64,000 nucleotides of DNA from Alligator mississippiensis (lineage: Eukaryota; Chordata; Crocodylia; Alligatoridae). The DNA lies in assembly GCF_030867095.1 (NCBI RefSeq), contig NC_081831.1, positions 66,168,716 through 66,232,715 on the forward strand. Direction: 5' to 3'. Of this stretch, positions 10,840 through 23,970 are shown in pieces. How positions within the stretch are numbered: position 1 is the first letter of the stretch; every line of letters begins with the position of its first letter. Both the position numbers and the translations under genes were made by a program. Below the pieces are notes generated by a model. It was not told where the DNA came from. It saw only the letters and a list, made by a program, of their open reading frames with translations, and searched no databases.

Positions 10840-12357
10840 ATTCATAGATGCTAGGGTCGGAAGGGACCTCAATAGATCATTGAGTCCGACCCCCTGCATA
10901 GGCAGGAAAGAGTGCTGGGTCTAGATGACCCCAGCTAGATGCCTATCTAACCTCCTCTTGAAGACCCCCAGGGTAGGGGAGAGCACCACCTCCCTTGGGA
11001 GCCCGTTCCAGACCTTGGCCACCCTAACTGTGAAGAAGTTCCTCCTAATGTCCAGTCTAAATCTGCTCTCTGCTAGCTTGTGGCCATTGTTTCTTGTAAC
11101 CCCCAGGAGCGCCTTGGTGAATAAAACCTCACCAATTCCCTTCTGTGCCCCCGTGATGAACTTACAGGCAGCCACAAGGTCGCCTCTCAACCTTCTCTTG
11201 CGGAGGCTGAAGAGGTCCAGGTGCCCCAGTCTCTCCTCATAGGGCTTGGCCTGCAAGCCCTTAACCATACGAGTGGCCCTTTTCCGGACCCTCTCCAGGT
11301 TATCCACCTCTCTCTTGAAGTGTGACACCCAAAATTGAACGCAGTACTCCAACTGCGGTCTGACCAGCACCCGATAGAGGGGAAGTATCACCTCCTTGGA
11401 TCTGTTCGTCATGCATCTTCTGATGCATGATAAAGTGCCATTAGCTTTTCTGATGGCTTCATCACATTGACGACTCATGTTCATCTTGGAGTCCACTAGG
11501 ACTCCAAGATCCCTTTCCGCTTCTGTGCCACCCAGCAGGTCATTCCCTAGGCTGTAGGTGTGCTGGACATTTTTCCTCCCTAGGTGCAGCACTTTGCATT
11601 TCTCCTTGTTGAACTGCATTCTGTTGTTTTCTGCCCATTTGTCCAACCTGCCCAGGTCTGCTTGTAGTTGTTCCCTGCCCTCCGGCATGTCCACTTCTCC
11701 CCACAGTTTTGTGTCATCCGCAAACTTGGACAGAGTACACATCACTCCCTCGTCCAAGTCGCTGATGAAGACATTGAAGAGTATCGGTCCAAGGACCGAG
11801 CCCTGCAGGACTCCACTGCCCACACCCTTCCAGGTTGATACTGACCCATCCACTACGACTCTCTGGGTACAACCCTCTAGCCAATTCGCCACCCACCGGA
11901 CTGTGTAGTCATCCAAGTCACAGCCTCTTAACTTGTTCACCAGTATGGTGTGGGATACCGTATCAAAGGCCTTCCTGAAGTCTAAGTATATGACGTCAAC
12001 CCCTACTCCTGCATCCAGGCATTTTGTAACCTGGTCATAAAAAGAGACTAGATTAGTCAGGCATGATCTGCCTGCTACGAACCCGTGCTGGTTTCCACTC
12101 AGCATAATTTTTCCTGCCGGGCTCTCGCAAATGTGAGCCTTGATAATTTTTTCAAAGACTTTGCCAAGGATGGAGGTGAGACTGACTGGCCTATAGTTGC
12201 CTGGGTCCTCCTTCCTCCCTTTCTTGAAAATAGGGACCACATTGGCCCTTTTCCAGTCCTCCAGGACCTGGCCCGTGCGCCATGAGTGTTCAAATATTCC
12301 CTCCAGTGGCTGTGCAATGACATCAGCCAGTGCCTTCAGTACCCTTGGATGGAGCTC
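10840..12357 (-). mobile_element. CR1 LINE, 5'-truncated, long intact RT frame
   Basis: On the minus strand the homology starts near 12357 (LHPRVLKALADVIAQPL) and ends at the CR1 tail CATCTATGAA at 10840. The open frame 12531-10921 is uninterrupted for 536 codons. About the first 58 are chance translation of flanking DNA; the rest is CR1 reverse transcriptase and C-terminal region. Motifs in order (ORF residue numbers): NYRPVSLTSILGK at ~112, LDFRKAFDTVSH at 183-194, catalytic FADD at 270-273, RDLGVLVDSKMNMS after that, and FRLDIRRNFFTVRVAKVW near the end. The 5' endonuclease is missing, so the copy is dead on arrival, but the lack of stops over ~480 codons makes it the youngest CR1 here. Confidence 0.95.
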
Positions 12358-12765
12358 TATAAACTGTCTCAATTTAGACATCAAGAAAAAGCTACTGCTG
12401 GGATCAAATGCTTTTCCACCTGCAAGGGTTCCTTTTATATACATTTGAGAATATGCCAGTTGCCAATCATAAGAAGCTATTTTAACTGCAGAGATGCATG
12501 CAGCAGAGGCAGAATCTCTCACTAGCTGCATAGCAAAAAGAGCTCAGATGCTGCATTTTGGAGCTGAAGGCCTTGCTGATGGATACCAAGGCAAGTATTC
12601 CCTTCACAGGACTTTGTTACATTTAGATAACATTCTGATTAGTTGGCAATTATATGAACAGGAACAAGGTGAGTGGGTGAGAAAATTATTACTGGGTTTT
12701 GAAATGGAGGAAGAAAGTGAGTGCTCCTCTTAAATAGCAAGGCTACAAATCCTGGAGTGCTAGGG

Positions 12766-12976
12766 CAGCAGTTGGCAATGACAATCTTTTCAAGCAGCAG
12801 CTGACATCTGATACAGTCTAGCACTAGGACGTGGCCACTGCTTCTTCTTGCTACCTGGTCATAGCATGGACAAACCCCCTACCACCAAACACAGCTGAGG
12901 CCCCCAGGCTCTGTGGGCCAGATCCAATGTCTCCATGCACTGGATTTAGCACATGGGCTGTAGGTTGCCACCCCTT
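12766..12976. mobile_element. Short hAT-like MITE (about 210 bp)
   Basis: The termini CAGCAGTTGGCAA (12766) and GGTTGCCACCCCTT (to about 12976) are diverged inverted repeats of the CAGGGGTGGCAA hAT type. Flanks TGCTAGGG and GCTCAGGG agree at most positions. There is no coding capacity. Confidence 0.55.
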
Positions 12977-13084
12977 GCTCAGGGATGAACCCGAGTCTTC
13001 CCCACCACTGGGCCTGAAAGGCTGACAAGAATGATGGTATGCGACTGAGTTCAAAATTGATGCCATAGAGAAAATTATTTACTT

Positions 13085-16000
13085 TTGTAACAAGAATAAC
13101 TGATTTTTAGTCAACCAAAGACTGTGGCGCTGGTGTCATCAGGAAGGCTTTGGCTTCCATGACCACACAGTCCACTCTTTGGTGAGAGTGGCAGCGAGCT
13201 GCTGAGAAGGGATAGCCTCCACCTCTCTCCGCTGGCAAGGAGGCTCTTCTCAGCCAGACTGGCTGACCTGCTTCACTGGGCTTTAAACTAAGCCTGCCGG
13301 GGGATGGGGGCACCATTGCCACTGCTGGCCTGCTGAGCAACCCATGCAAAGCCAGCAGATCAAGGCATTTAAGGGATCCCACCCCTGCCCCAGCTCTGGA
13401 ACAACCTGTAGGCAAGGCAAGGGCCCCGAAGGGGACACTTGCATGCCTATACACAAATGCCAGGAGCTTGGGGAATAAACAGGAGGAACTTGTCCTCCTG
13501 CTAAACGTCAATAACTATGATGTCATAGGGATAACAGAGACCTGGTGGGACTCCACCCATGACTGGACCACGGGTATAGACAGCTATACCCTGTACAGGA
13601 GGGATCGAGTGGACAAAAGGGGCAGGGGTGTAGCTCTCTATGTCAAGGAAAGCTATGTGTCCCTGCAAGCTGACATTGGTACCCACAGTGGGCGACTTGA
13701 GACCCTCTGGGTTAAAATCTGTGGGGAACATGACACAGGGGATACTATGCTGAGAGTCTACTACAGACCCCCTACCTAGGGTCAAGACCTTGACCAGGAG
13801 TTTGCCAGGGAATTAGCTGAGGCTGCACGCTCCCGGTGCATGATTCTCATGGGAGACTTTAACTACCCAGACATCTTGTGGGAAGAGCACTTAGCCAAAT
13901 CCGAGCTGTCGCAAAACTTTCTCTTGCACATGGGTAGCCTCTATCTGACACAGGAAGTCTACGGGCTGACGAGAGGTAAGATGCTGCTCAACCTTGTACT
14001 GGCAACTGGGGATGACCTAATCAGTGACCTAATGATCGAAGGGAAGTGACCACGAACTGATCACCTTCACCATCTATCATAAAGCTGTCAAGTCAGTCAG
14101 TAATGCAGAAGTCCTTGACTTCAGGAAAGCTGACTTTGACAAGATAAGGAGGCTTGTCAGTGATGCCCTAAGGGGCCACAACCCAAAGGTGAGGGGAGTT
14201 CAGGACTAGTGGTTGCTCCTCAAGGAAGCAATCCTGGATACACAAGCAAAGTCCATCCTGTCTTGGAGGAAAGGCAGCAAAAGGGCACAGCATCCCCCTT
14301 GGCTCTCCAGGGAACTGGCGGACCTCCTGCGTCTTAAAAGGAAGACCTACAAAGGATGGAGGACTGGAACCACCACCAAGGAGGAATACTGTGCTCTGGT
14401 CCGGACCTGCAGACAGCAAACCAGGAAAGCCAAGGCTGCGATGGAACTCCAGCTAGCTACAAATATCAAGGACAATAAAAAGTCCTTGTTTAGATATGTG
14501 GCGAGCCAGAGGAAAAGAAAGGGCAACATTGGACCCCTGCTAAACCAGATAGGACAGCTGACAAGCGATGCCCATGAAAAAGCAAACTTGCTAAATGGGT
14601 ACTTTGCGTCAGTTTTTCACCAGTTCCATGGGACGCCCCTGCCCACTGTAGGTCAGGGAGCCCCAGGTGAGGGCGATTCCTTGCCCTCCATCGAAGCTGA
14701 CCTCGTGAAGGAACACCTTGACAGGCTGGACACCTTCAAGTCAGTCAGCCCCGGTGGTTTACACCGCAGGGTACTCAAAGAGCTGGCAAGCATCATAGCT
14801 CAGCCCCTGGCACAGATGTTTGAGAACTCCTGGTGCTCTGGTGAAGTGCTCAAAGATTGGAAGAAGGCCAACGTCGTGCCAATCTTCAAGAAAGGGAGGA
14901 AAGTAGATCTGGCAAACTACAGGCCCATCAGCCTGACCTCTATCCTGGGGAAAGTCTTGGAAAAGATTATCAAAGAGTCCATCCTTAACAGACTAGCTGA
15001 TGGCAATATCCTGAGGGATAGCCGGCATGGGTTTGTTGTGGGTAGGTCTTGCTTGATCAATCTCATTTCCTTTTACGACCAGGTGACCTATCACCTGGAC
15101 AAGGGGGAAGAGATTGATTTAATTTATCTTGACTTTAAAAAAGCCTTTGATCTGGTATCCCATGATCACCTCTTGGCAAAACTGTCTAACTGAGGTCTTG
15201 ACCTCACCACGGTATGCTGGCTGGGGAATTGGCTCCGTGGCAGGACCCAGAGGGTGGTGGTTGATGGAAGCCAATTGTTTTGGTGCGCTGTCACCAGTGG
15301 GGTCCCTCAAGGCTCTGTTCTAGGGCCTCTACTGTTCAACATCTTCATCAATGATGTACACATTGGGGTCAGAAGTGGGCTGGCCAAGTTTGCCGACGAC
15401 ACCAAACTGTGGGGTAAAGCATCCACACCTGAGGACAGGAGGGTGATCCAGGCAGATCTCGACAGGCTCAGGAAATGGGAGGATGAGAACCTGATGGTGT
15501 TCAACACCAAAAAATGCAAGGTTCTCCACCTTGGGAGGAAAAACCTGCAGCATGCTTATAGGCTCGGCAGTGCTACGCTGGTTAGCACTACAGATGAAAG
15601 GGACTTGGGGGTCATGATTGACCACAAGATGAACATGAGCCTTCAATGTGATGCTGCAGCTAGTAAAGTGAGCAAAACGCTGGCTTGCATCCATAGATGA
15701 TTCTCAAGCAAATCCTGGGACGTCATTCTCCCGTTGTAGTCGGTTTTGGTGAGGCCGCAGCTGGAGTACTGCGTCCAGTTTTGGGCTCCACAATTCAAAA
15801 AGGGTGTGGAGAAGCTTGAGAGAGTGCAGAGGAGAGTCACACGCATGATCAGAGGTCAGAAAAACAGACCTTATGATGAGAGGCTGAGAGCCATGGGACT
15901 CTTCAGCCTAGAAATGTGCAGGCTCAGGGGTGATCTGGTGGTTACCTGTAAGTTTATCAGGGGTGCTCATTAGGATCTGGGGTAATGTCCGTTCACCAGA

Positions 16001-16283
16001 GCGCCGCATGGGATGACAAGATTGAATGGTCACAAACTCCACCGTGACCATTTCAGACTGGACATAAGGAAGAACTTCTTTACTGTCTGAACCCCCAAGG
16101 TTTGGAATAGACTGCACCAGAGGCGGTTCAAGTACCCACTTTGAACGCCTTCAAGACACATTTGGATGTTTATATTGCTGGGATCTTATGATCCCTGCTG
16201 ACTTCCTGCCCCTGGGGCAGGGGGCTGGACTCGATGATCCTCCAGGGTCCCTTCCAGCCCAAATGTCTATGAAATTGTATGAA
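13085..16283 (+). mobile_element. CR1 LINE, nearly full ORF2 (endonuclease plus RT) and 3' end
   Basis: This is the longest LINE in the window. Endonuclease parts are at 13468-13779 (DVIGITETWWDS, GRGVALYVKE) and 13840-14049 (ILMGDFNYPDILWEE). The reverse transcriptase runs from 14213 to 15973 in one frame: [63 protein letters not shown]. The endonuclease is in another frame, so there is a frameshift between 14049 and 14213. Nonsense codons lie at 13777-13779, 15191-15193, 15698-15700 and 15737-15739. The 3' tail CTATGAAATTGTATGAAATT ends near 16283. ORF1 is missing or reduced to the short leader before 13440. Confidence 0.93.
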
Positions 16284-17365
16284 ATTTTGAGTATTAAATG
16301 TCTTTTACATGCATTTAGCTAGCATTTTACTAGATTAACTCATGAGTATCATAATCCAAATAGGGATATTCGTGGGGGGAGGGGGAATGTCTTCAGTATA
16401 GAAGGCACCTCTCTATCAGGGTTAGGTAAACAGAATACACACCATTACTTCACATAAATACTTAAGATAAAATGGAATGAATGGCATGTGTGTATCTTGA
16501 TCCCATTTGCATACCACCCACCCATACCCTTGGACAAGATAGAAAAATCGTTCACAAGTAAATTGTGTGTAGATTAGTTTTATGTTTCAGAGAACGTCCA
16601 TGCAATTTTCCCCCTCACTAAATTTACTCAGCAGCAGAAGGGATATTTAACATGCCAACAATGTTGACAATTAGCATCTGTTAATGTTCTGAAAGACTAA
16701 AATGCCACCATCCCATTTTTTCCCATTACAACACAAGAGATAAATTAAATGTCAATCCATTTCTGTTATAAATCATTAATAAAATTGCAAACAGATCTTT
16801 TTATTGTTTAGTTTGTAGTTGATAATAGGTATGGATAGATTCAGCAGCAAGAAACTCATCTGCATACTGGTATGCAGCATGATTAAACAGGAACACAACA
16901 TTTCCTTTGCCTGTAATCAATCCCCCTCTCGAGAGGAATACTATTCTTTAGAGACTAATACTCTACTGATTTAAAAGAAAAACTTCACAATATAAAAAAC
17001 AGCCTATTGTGGAGTGAAGGCTGTATCAATACGTAAGGAAGAGGAATCCAAGGATATATTTTAAGAAAGAACGGTCCTAAAACCTCAAAATTAAAATTTA
17101 AGACTACACTTACAACGTGTGCACCAAACACCCTGCAAGAGAAGCATGGGGTAAAGAAAATAAGAATGGGGTAGGGGCAGGAGTGGGCAGAGCATCTCCC
17201 TCATCCTACCCACCCAAAAATAAAACACTACTCTACAAATTCTCAGCAACAGTATATTCTGGGCTATGCAAGACTGAGAGAGTGAGCAAGCGACTGAGCA
17301 AGTGTATGCGCCCTCTCCAGATTACAATCTCCTTAAATTTCTACAGCGTGATTACTACTATAATT
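16284..17365. other. AT-rich intergenic stretch
   Basis: No gene, RNA or recognisable repeat is seen in this ~1.1 kb. Confidence 0.5.
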
Positions 17366-17610
17366 GGGGTGGGCAGTTATTTTGAGTGTAGGGTGCCAAT
17401 TACCAAGTTTTGGCAAGCTGTCAAGGGCTGCAAGGGTAGCCCCGCCCTTTTCCAGGTGCCCTGCCCCTTAGTTACCATCTTGGAACTGGAAGTCCTGCCC
17501 CCAAGCCCTGACTTTTGCCACCAGAAATCCCTCCCATTGTCCCCCCAGAAGTACTTCTTTCAGCAATGGGAACCAGAAAAATACCAAATTATATTCCAAA
17601 AATCAAACAT
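17366..17610. mobile_element. hAT-like fragment, relative of the 7666 element
   Basis: The left end GGGGTGGGCAGTTATTTTGAG corresponds to the terminus at 7669. The shared blocks that follow (CAAGGGTAGCCCCGCCC, then TTAGTTACCATCTTGGAAC, then GAAGTACTTCTTT) parallel 7724-7860. The right end is missing. Confidence 0.6.
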
Positions 17611-18688
17611 CTACTACAACATTAATTAATTTCATTGGTATAAAATAGATGTACACCTTATATAAATCAAAACAAAGGCTGTTGTCTCGAATTTTTTACT
17701 AACAAGGTATGTTTTAGTTGTCCTTATTAGTACTAATTTTTCTGTAAAGACAGAAAGACATACCACAAGGGTTGGTGTCAACCACAAAGGACAAAAAAGG
17801 CTTTTTAATGGTTTCTTTGCCATGCATCAGATATGAAAAATGCAGGTACATCTTATCTCATGCAGATTATTCTCTGTGATAAAGGCGGTGACATGATTTC
17901 CTGGTGCAAGCTAGAAAACACATTACAGGAGCATTATTATATACCTGTTTGAGAGCTTTAAATAAAGGGTCAAAATCTGGAGGAACAGTTCAAGACATGC
18001 AGGCATTTTCTAGGACAATGTCATCTAAAATGAAGGAACTTCTATGCAGACTGTAGAACACGCAGCTGGTTATATATTGCAGGTCACAACTGTTACACTT
18101 AAAAACCAAATTTCTAACCTAGTGCTTTATTAATTGACACAACACTTGGTTGATGAATAGCAGAAAAGCTTGCTCTAATAACTACCAACAAGTTACAAAA
18201 CTAAATGACAGAAAAGACTCTTTCCCAATATAAAATAAGCTATTAGTCCTTAGTATTATCTTAGCTGCACCGAGATCTTTACCCAATGTGGGCAGGAAGC
18301 AGTTCTTGTACAGCCTCAAAGCATAGGTCCTTCACTTGTTAGCGGGGTGGCAGGATGGCTTTTGGTCTGGACTGCACACAACTTACTGAGAAATCTGCTC
18401 AGCTTTTATACCATTTCTTCAAAGCGTTTTTCTTGATGATAGGCCAATTAAACTTCAAACAAAGCAGGGAGGAAAAGGTTGATCATCATATCATACCTGT
18501 TAATTGCCTGGCTCCTGTTTTTGATTGTCTAGGTGTAAAGAGTGCATGTTTCTGCAGCCTCTGGAATTATAGGTCAATCACAGATGATGGGCCTTGTGTG
18601 TCAGACAGCATACTTAGAGGTGTAACCAAACTTGTTTTTGGGTATATACCAATAGGGTACATTTGCAGTAGCTCATAACTTTAGACAT
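17611..18688. other. AT-rich intergenic stretch
   Basis: No gene, RNA or repeat is recognised here. Confidence 0.5.
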
Positions 18689-20212
18689 TAGGGCTGAGCA
18701 AAATTTTGCTGGCTGTTTTGTTTCAAAACTGTTTCGACTCATTTTGAGCTCTAAACAGCGAAACTGAAATAAAACGAAAGGTTTCGAAACAGCCTTGAAA
18801 CAAAATGAGGCTAGTCAAAACATTTCAAAAGTTTTGAAACATTTCAAGTTTCGAAGCAGCCAGCAGCCAGGTGGCGGGAGACGGGAGAACCAGGGCTGCG
18901 CTCCCAGGGGCTCCGCAGCCCCATGTGGCTCAGCTGGGCGGGGAGCGCAGCCCTGGCTCTCCCTGCCTGCCGCAGTCGGGCTGTGGGAAGTGGATCACAG
19001 TGCAGGGGAAGGGAACTGAGCCCAGTCATAGTGCTGGGGAGGGGAACTCAGCGCAGCTGGGCTCAGTTCCCTTCCCCAGCCCGATGGGTCCTAGCCCTGG
19101 GGAGGGGAACTGAGCAATCTGGCTCGGTTCCCTTCCTCGGCTTTCCGGTCCCAGGTGGCAGCATCTGGCTTCTCTCCCTCATCTGGCAGGCAGATAGGGG
19201 CCCGCAACCCCAGGAGCACTGGCACAGCCCCCACAGCCCTCTTGAGGTTGCGGGCCCCTAATCTGCCTGCTGGATGAGAGAGGCTGTTTCGAGCTTCCCC
19301 ACTATAGCCTATGGGCAAAACGTTGAAACAGTGTCACTGTTTCGATTAAATGAAAAGATTTGGAGAGCTTTGGTGATTCAGGTAGTCCCCGCCCTCTGCA
19401 GGTGGGAGCTGGATCCAGACTCTGAGCTTGTAAGTAGGGGCTGGGTGAGGTGGGGCTCGAGGAGGGAAGCAGTAGACCATGGCAGGACCCCTGCCAGGCC
19501 CCATCCCCTGCCTGCTCCCCCAGCCCCCACCATGGCTGCCCTGTATGCCCCAGCTCCCAGCCCTTTAATAAAAGGCCCCTACTCACTGGGTGCTGCCGGG
19601 TGGGGGGGGATCCCCGCTGCCCCCCACTGCATGGGGGGCTCGGTCACGAGCCTCCCAACCTCCCTCCCACTCTCTCAGCACCCCCATGACTGACCCACCT
19701 GCCCCAGCTCTGACTCTAAGAAAAAAAAAAGCAACCCCCCCACCCAACCTCACCAGCTCCTGCAGCAGCCTCAGGGCATCTTGGGGCTCATGCAGAGCCC
19801 CCCACATGGCATGGGGCAGTGGGGATTGCCCCACAATTGGGCAAGAGCCAGTGAGGTCAGGCTTTTTTTTTTTTTATTTAAAGTGCTGGAGCTGGGTTGG
19901 GCAGAGCAGCCATGGGGTGGGGCTGGGAGAGCAGGGGGGCCAGGGGGCTAGTGGCAGAGCCCCCCATGCAGCATGGGGCAATGGGGGGCAGTGGGGATCA
20001 CACCCTCACTTGGCAGCAGCCAGTAAACAGGGGCTTTTTTTTCCCCAAAGTGCTGGGAGCTGGGGCGGGCAGGGCTGGAAGAGTGAGCAGGGAATGGGCC
20101 TGGGTGATTCGTCTGAATCGATTTGGGACAGTGATTCAAATCACCAAATTGAATCACTGTCCCCTGAATTGGGCAAATCCAAAGTGAATACTAGCTGCGT
20201 TGCACAAGCCTA
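18689..20212. mobile_element. Long hAT-like element with GC-rich interior (about 1.5 kb)
   Basis: The left terminus TAGGGCTGAGCAAAATTTTG and the right terminus GTTGCACAAGCCTA are inverted matches to a TAGGCTTGTGCAA-type end. Subterminal regions are rich in short TTTCGAAAC and GATTCAAATC type repeats. The two halves differ in style (TTTCGAAAC motifs on the left, TGATTCAAATCACC on the right), so this may be two related elements that have fused or nested. Target duplications are not convincing. No transposase is found. The interior is GC-rich and carries only spurious open frames. Confidence 0.6.
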
Positions 20213-21286
20213 ACACGTATGTGATGAGCGCATCAGGACTCTGCCAACAATTTTAACCACTTTTATTATTTTATGGCATGGGTCTGGTATTGGGTACTGC
20301 AAGCACTCCACTGTCTCAATACCTAATGGGTTGCAAGCCATTAGCAGAGTTTAATTTTCTTGTGGCAGTCTTGTTAACACAACCCAGTCTTGCCCCAGCA
20401 ACTGTCTTGCATTTTTATTCTAGAGATGCTGCCCAAGCTTTCATAGTTTTCATATGTAGCAATAATGACCACACTAAAGACAAATGAATAACTGCTCAGA
20501 CCTTGATGTTGTTGTTGGCAAATATTTCTGGTTTTCTGTTACTCTGCTCCTATATCTAGATTCAGAGTGGCAGTGCAGAATTATGTTACTATTAGTTTCT
20601 ACTCAAACCATAAAGGCAAATAAAAGGAAAGCTTAGCAGGGAGAGGCGATGAAAATCTTAAGATCAAATGTGGAAAGAAAACACGAATCCTTTTCTAGTT
20701 GATGTTTGCTAGGAAAGTCCCTTTTTCACACTGGGGAAAGAAGTTAGTAGTAGTAACACCCCTTAAAAAAGCCTCAACTCTAACCTGTGTTGTTTTCTGT
20801 TAAAATCTGGCCAAGATACAACTGAAAGGATGTGCTGGTAGAACTTGTGCCAAGTACTGCAAACTGATTCTCCACCCCGCAGTGGTGTGTGTTAGGTAAA
20901 CTTGATGGTGAGCTCAGCTATAACATACAGCTTAATTCTAGATTATGGGTAGCACTCGTAAGCACCTAAGTAATTTTGGCACAAGATTCATTCTGGGTGC
21001 TTGTTGACTATCAAAGTAGCACTTAAGTTATTTTGGCATGTTTAAAAATGTTGTCCTAGTCTTAGATAAATGGCTGCGGAAAGGTTATTTGTTTCCAGCC
21101 TAATTAAATATGATTGACAAATTTAGAACAACATTTGCAAAGCATTGAATTAAACATATAATACTCCTCAAATGGCAGCTTCTATTCTTGGATCCTAAAA
21201 CTCTTCAGAGATCTTGTCTTTTGTACCATGTATAACTATAGCATTGCTCAACAAATCAATATCATGTATGGACTGATAGTCTAAAA
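20213..21286. other. Intergenic stretch, nothing recognised
   Basis: AT-rich sequence between two hAT-like elements, with no gene or repeat that I can name. Confidence 0.5.
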
Positions 21287-22110
21287 CAGGGGTGGTCCAA
21301 CCTTTTTGAATGTGGGGCCGGATCATGAACTTTTTATCACCCAGTGGGCCGGCAGGAGCAGGCACTCGCCCAGCATGTCCAGTCTGGCTGTGGCCTGGGG
21401 ACACAGGGGTCAAGGGGTGCCACCTGACCCCGCCGTGTCCTCCCTGCCACCTGGGCGGCCTCGAGGTTGCTCCCACACCTGCACGCTTGGGCTCAGCAGC
21501 CAGGGAGACATGTGGGGACCCTACAGGAAGGTGAGGGATGTGCAGGGACATCCCCCTGCCCCCTCTCCCCCGGGGCAGCTGGAGCCCAAGCCTGACTGGC
21601 AGGGCTCCCTCCCTCCCCGGGGCCTGTGACTCACGACCCCCAGGGCGATGTCTGCGGGTGCAGGGGGGATGCGGGGAGGTGGGAGTGGTGCCAGCTTCCT
21701 GCCCTGACAGCCACAGCAGCAGCCGCAGCAGCAGCCGCAGCATCTGCGCCCCCCCCACACTGCCACCTGCTCCAGCCCGCACAGCCAGCAGGGACCAGTG
21801 CAGGGCGGGGCCGGCATGCAAATGAGGAAGGGAGGGGTGGGGCTAGGAAGAGAGACAGTGAAATGAGGGGGGAGGGGAGGAGCCGCACCGCATTGGCAAT
21901 GTCAAGCTAACGCTGTGCGTGTGGGAACCTTGTCCCCTCCCCAGCCCTTCAGCAGCCATTAGGAAGCTGCTGAGGGGCTGGGGGAGGGACAAGGGGTGGG
22001 AACGAAAATAAACAGCATTTACTTTCGTTTCCCGTTGCAGCACCTCGGGCCTCAGAAAATGGCTTGGTGGGCCACATGGAGGCCCACGGGCTGTATGTTG
22101 GACAAGCCTG
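21287..22110. mobile_element. hAT-like element with 8-bp target duplication
   Basis: Termini are CAGGGGTGGTCCAAC at 21287 and GTTGGACAAGCCTG ending at 22110. The flanking octamers GTCTAAAA (21279-21286) and GTCTAAAG (22111-22118) differ at one base. Subterminal GGCCGG and GGCCCAC motifs are typical of this family. The 824-bp interior is GC-rich with short GCAGCAGCC repeats near 21720-21745 and no transposase. Confidence 0.85.
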
Positions 22111-22902
22111 GTCTAAAGCAAATGAGAGGTTCTTGCTAACCTTGTTTAAATAAAGACATTTTTCTGCTAGAAAGAGGGAAGAAGTTACTGTTCTTTAGCT
22201 CCAAAAGTTAGTGTTCTACATGAAGTAAGCTATGCCATACCTTGATTTTCCAGTTTGTCTGATTCATTACAGAAAGTAAGTTTGTATTTTACTAAAATTC
22301 TCTCTTAATTGCAGTACTTCTGGCATATAAAATGCTCTCATTTTGAATTGTGGGCATCAACATGTTCTGCAACAGAATTTTGTAATAACTCCCCCACAGA
22401 ATAGAATTCTCTGCTAAGCTTTCCTAAATAGAGAGTAACTAAAAGTGGGACTACAGCTATACAGGACTTAAGAATATAGGTTCGCTGCTGCTGAACTATC
22501 CAGATGACATTACTTGATTTCTCCCCCTAAGCTCCACAATATAATTCGGTTTTTAAAAAGAAGGGAAGTTAAATTTAAAGACTAGAAATGCCCAGTGTCA
22601 CTTCAGTTACAGGACTTGGAAATCCAATTGTGCATAGCAGTTCATATCCCAAAGTTCACTGTACGTCCACCGTGTGTAGCCTGCACAGGTTTACACAGTC
22701 ATACATCTAATCCCAAAACATTTTAATATACAGCTACAGCAACAGCAAACTGGAGAACTTAAGCCAATTTACATCATAACAGGACAGGAATGGAAAATTC
22801 TTGCCAGGAAGGTCATGCAAAAACCTTGCAATCTTTAAAAAGGATCATGCAATTTTCAAGGTCAATGAAGACCAATGAAACTTTTTTTAAAAGATCTCCA
22901 AG
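22111..22902. other. Intergenic stretch, nothing recognised
   Basis: AT-rich sequence without recognisable features. Confidence 0.5.
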
Positions 22903-22941
22903 ATGCGCGTGTGCACACGCGTGCACGCGTGCACGCACACA
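22903..22941. repeat. 39-bp alternating purine-pyrimidine tract
   Basis: From 22903 to 22941 purines and pyrimidines alternate without a break, with GCGCGTGTGCACACGCGTGC as its core. It contains many CG and CA/TG steps and is locally palindromic (GTGCACAC, ACGCGT). Sequences of this kind favour Z-DNA under negative supercoiling. Confidence 0.85.
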
Positions 22942-23097
22942 GAGTTAAGTTTAATACCACTGGTTTCTTCTGAATGAAATGAAGAGATAAGTGGAACTGC
23001 CAAAAATTCGAACTTTTTGCCCAAGAAAATGTAAATATTTTAAGCCCAATTTCTACATCAGTAACCAAGCCTCTGTTGTCCAGTCTGGAGACTCTAA

Positions 23098-23860
23098 GGG
23101 CACGTCCACACATACAGGCATGCGTGCTTCCAGCAGCTCAAATAGAAGCAATGCAAATTTGAGCCGGGACTTTTTGCGCATGTGCCCAGACATGCACTTT
23201 GGTGAGGGACAAATTGTGCCACTTGAAGCAAAATAACCCTGCCTGGCTCCTCCCGGATCTGCAGCCAGGGGGAGCTAGAGGCTGAGGCCAGCACCTGTGC
23301 TGGCCCCAGCAGTACAAAGAACTGCCCTGGCAAGTAGTTCAGGGCTACTCACTCTCCAGAGCTTCTGGGGCCCAACCAATTGGTATCTGGGGACACTACC
23401 CCTTGTGCCAGCTGGACTGCTGAAGCAGCCCTGAGAATTCTCTGTACCCGCTACCTACTGCAGCAGTCTGGCAGTAGGAGCTGCTGCCTGTGACCTGCTG
23501 CCACCTGCAACATAACGTGGCCCCAAGGCTGTGCGCCTGCCAGACCCGAATGGGGACTGCATGGCCATTAGAGGCATCTGCACCTCTGAGCCAGCTGCCA
23601 GTGGGCTGTGGCTGCACAGTTGGCCTTTGTGTGGCACTACTGCCACGTGCACCACCACCCGGCCATCTGGGCAGGTATTGCCCGGAAGATGTTCTCAGTG
23701 TGATGGCCTGCTTTGAACGGTCAAAGCATGTCCGCTTGGCCCCAAGTGGCCAGGAGGTCATCCACCTCCAGCTGGGTCCTGGGTGCCAACTCTGAGCAGG
23801 CTTCTCTGCCTGGGTCCTGCCACTTGCTTCGTTAGCAGGAATTCTGGTGTTCCCCATTTA
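23098..23860. mobile_element. Probable DNA-transposon fragment with GGGCACGTCCACAC end
   Basis: The left end GGGCACGTCCACACATACAG at 23098 matches the terminal motif of the elements at 28840 and 35850, which end GTAGACGTGCCC. The following ~750 bp is GC-rich and unlike the flanks. No matching right terminus was found, so the right boundary is a change in composition only. Confidence 0.4.
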
Positions 23861-23970
23861 AAAACTGCAAAATCCCTGATAAAAAAATCCCAAAGTCAGT
23901 CTTTAAAATACCCCAAAATCCATGTTCTTCCACAATTAAAACAAAAGACCACTAGACAGATATATATAAA

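Noticed and set aside
21195-21821. 208-codon open frame on the minus strand
   Set aside because: It lies almost wholly within the hAT-like element at 21287-22110, which has no transposase; the composition is that of the GC-rich repeat.
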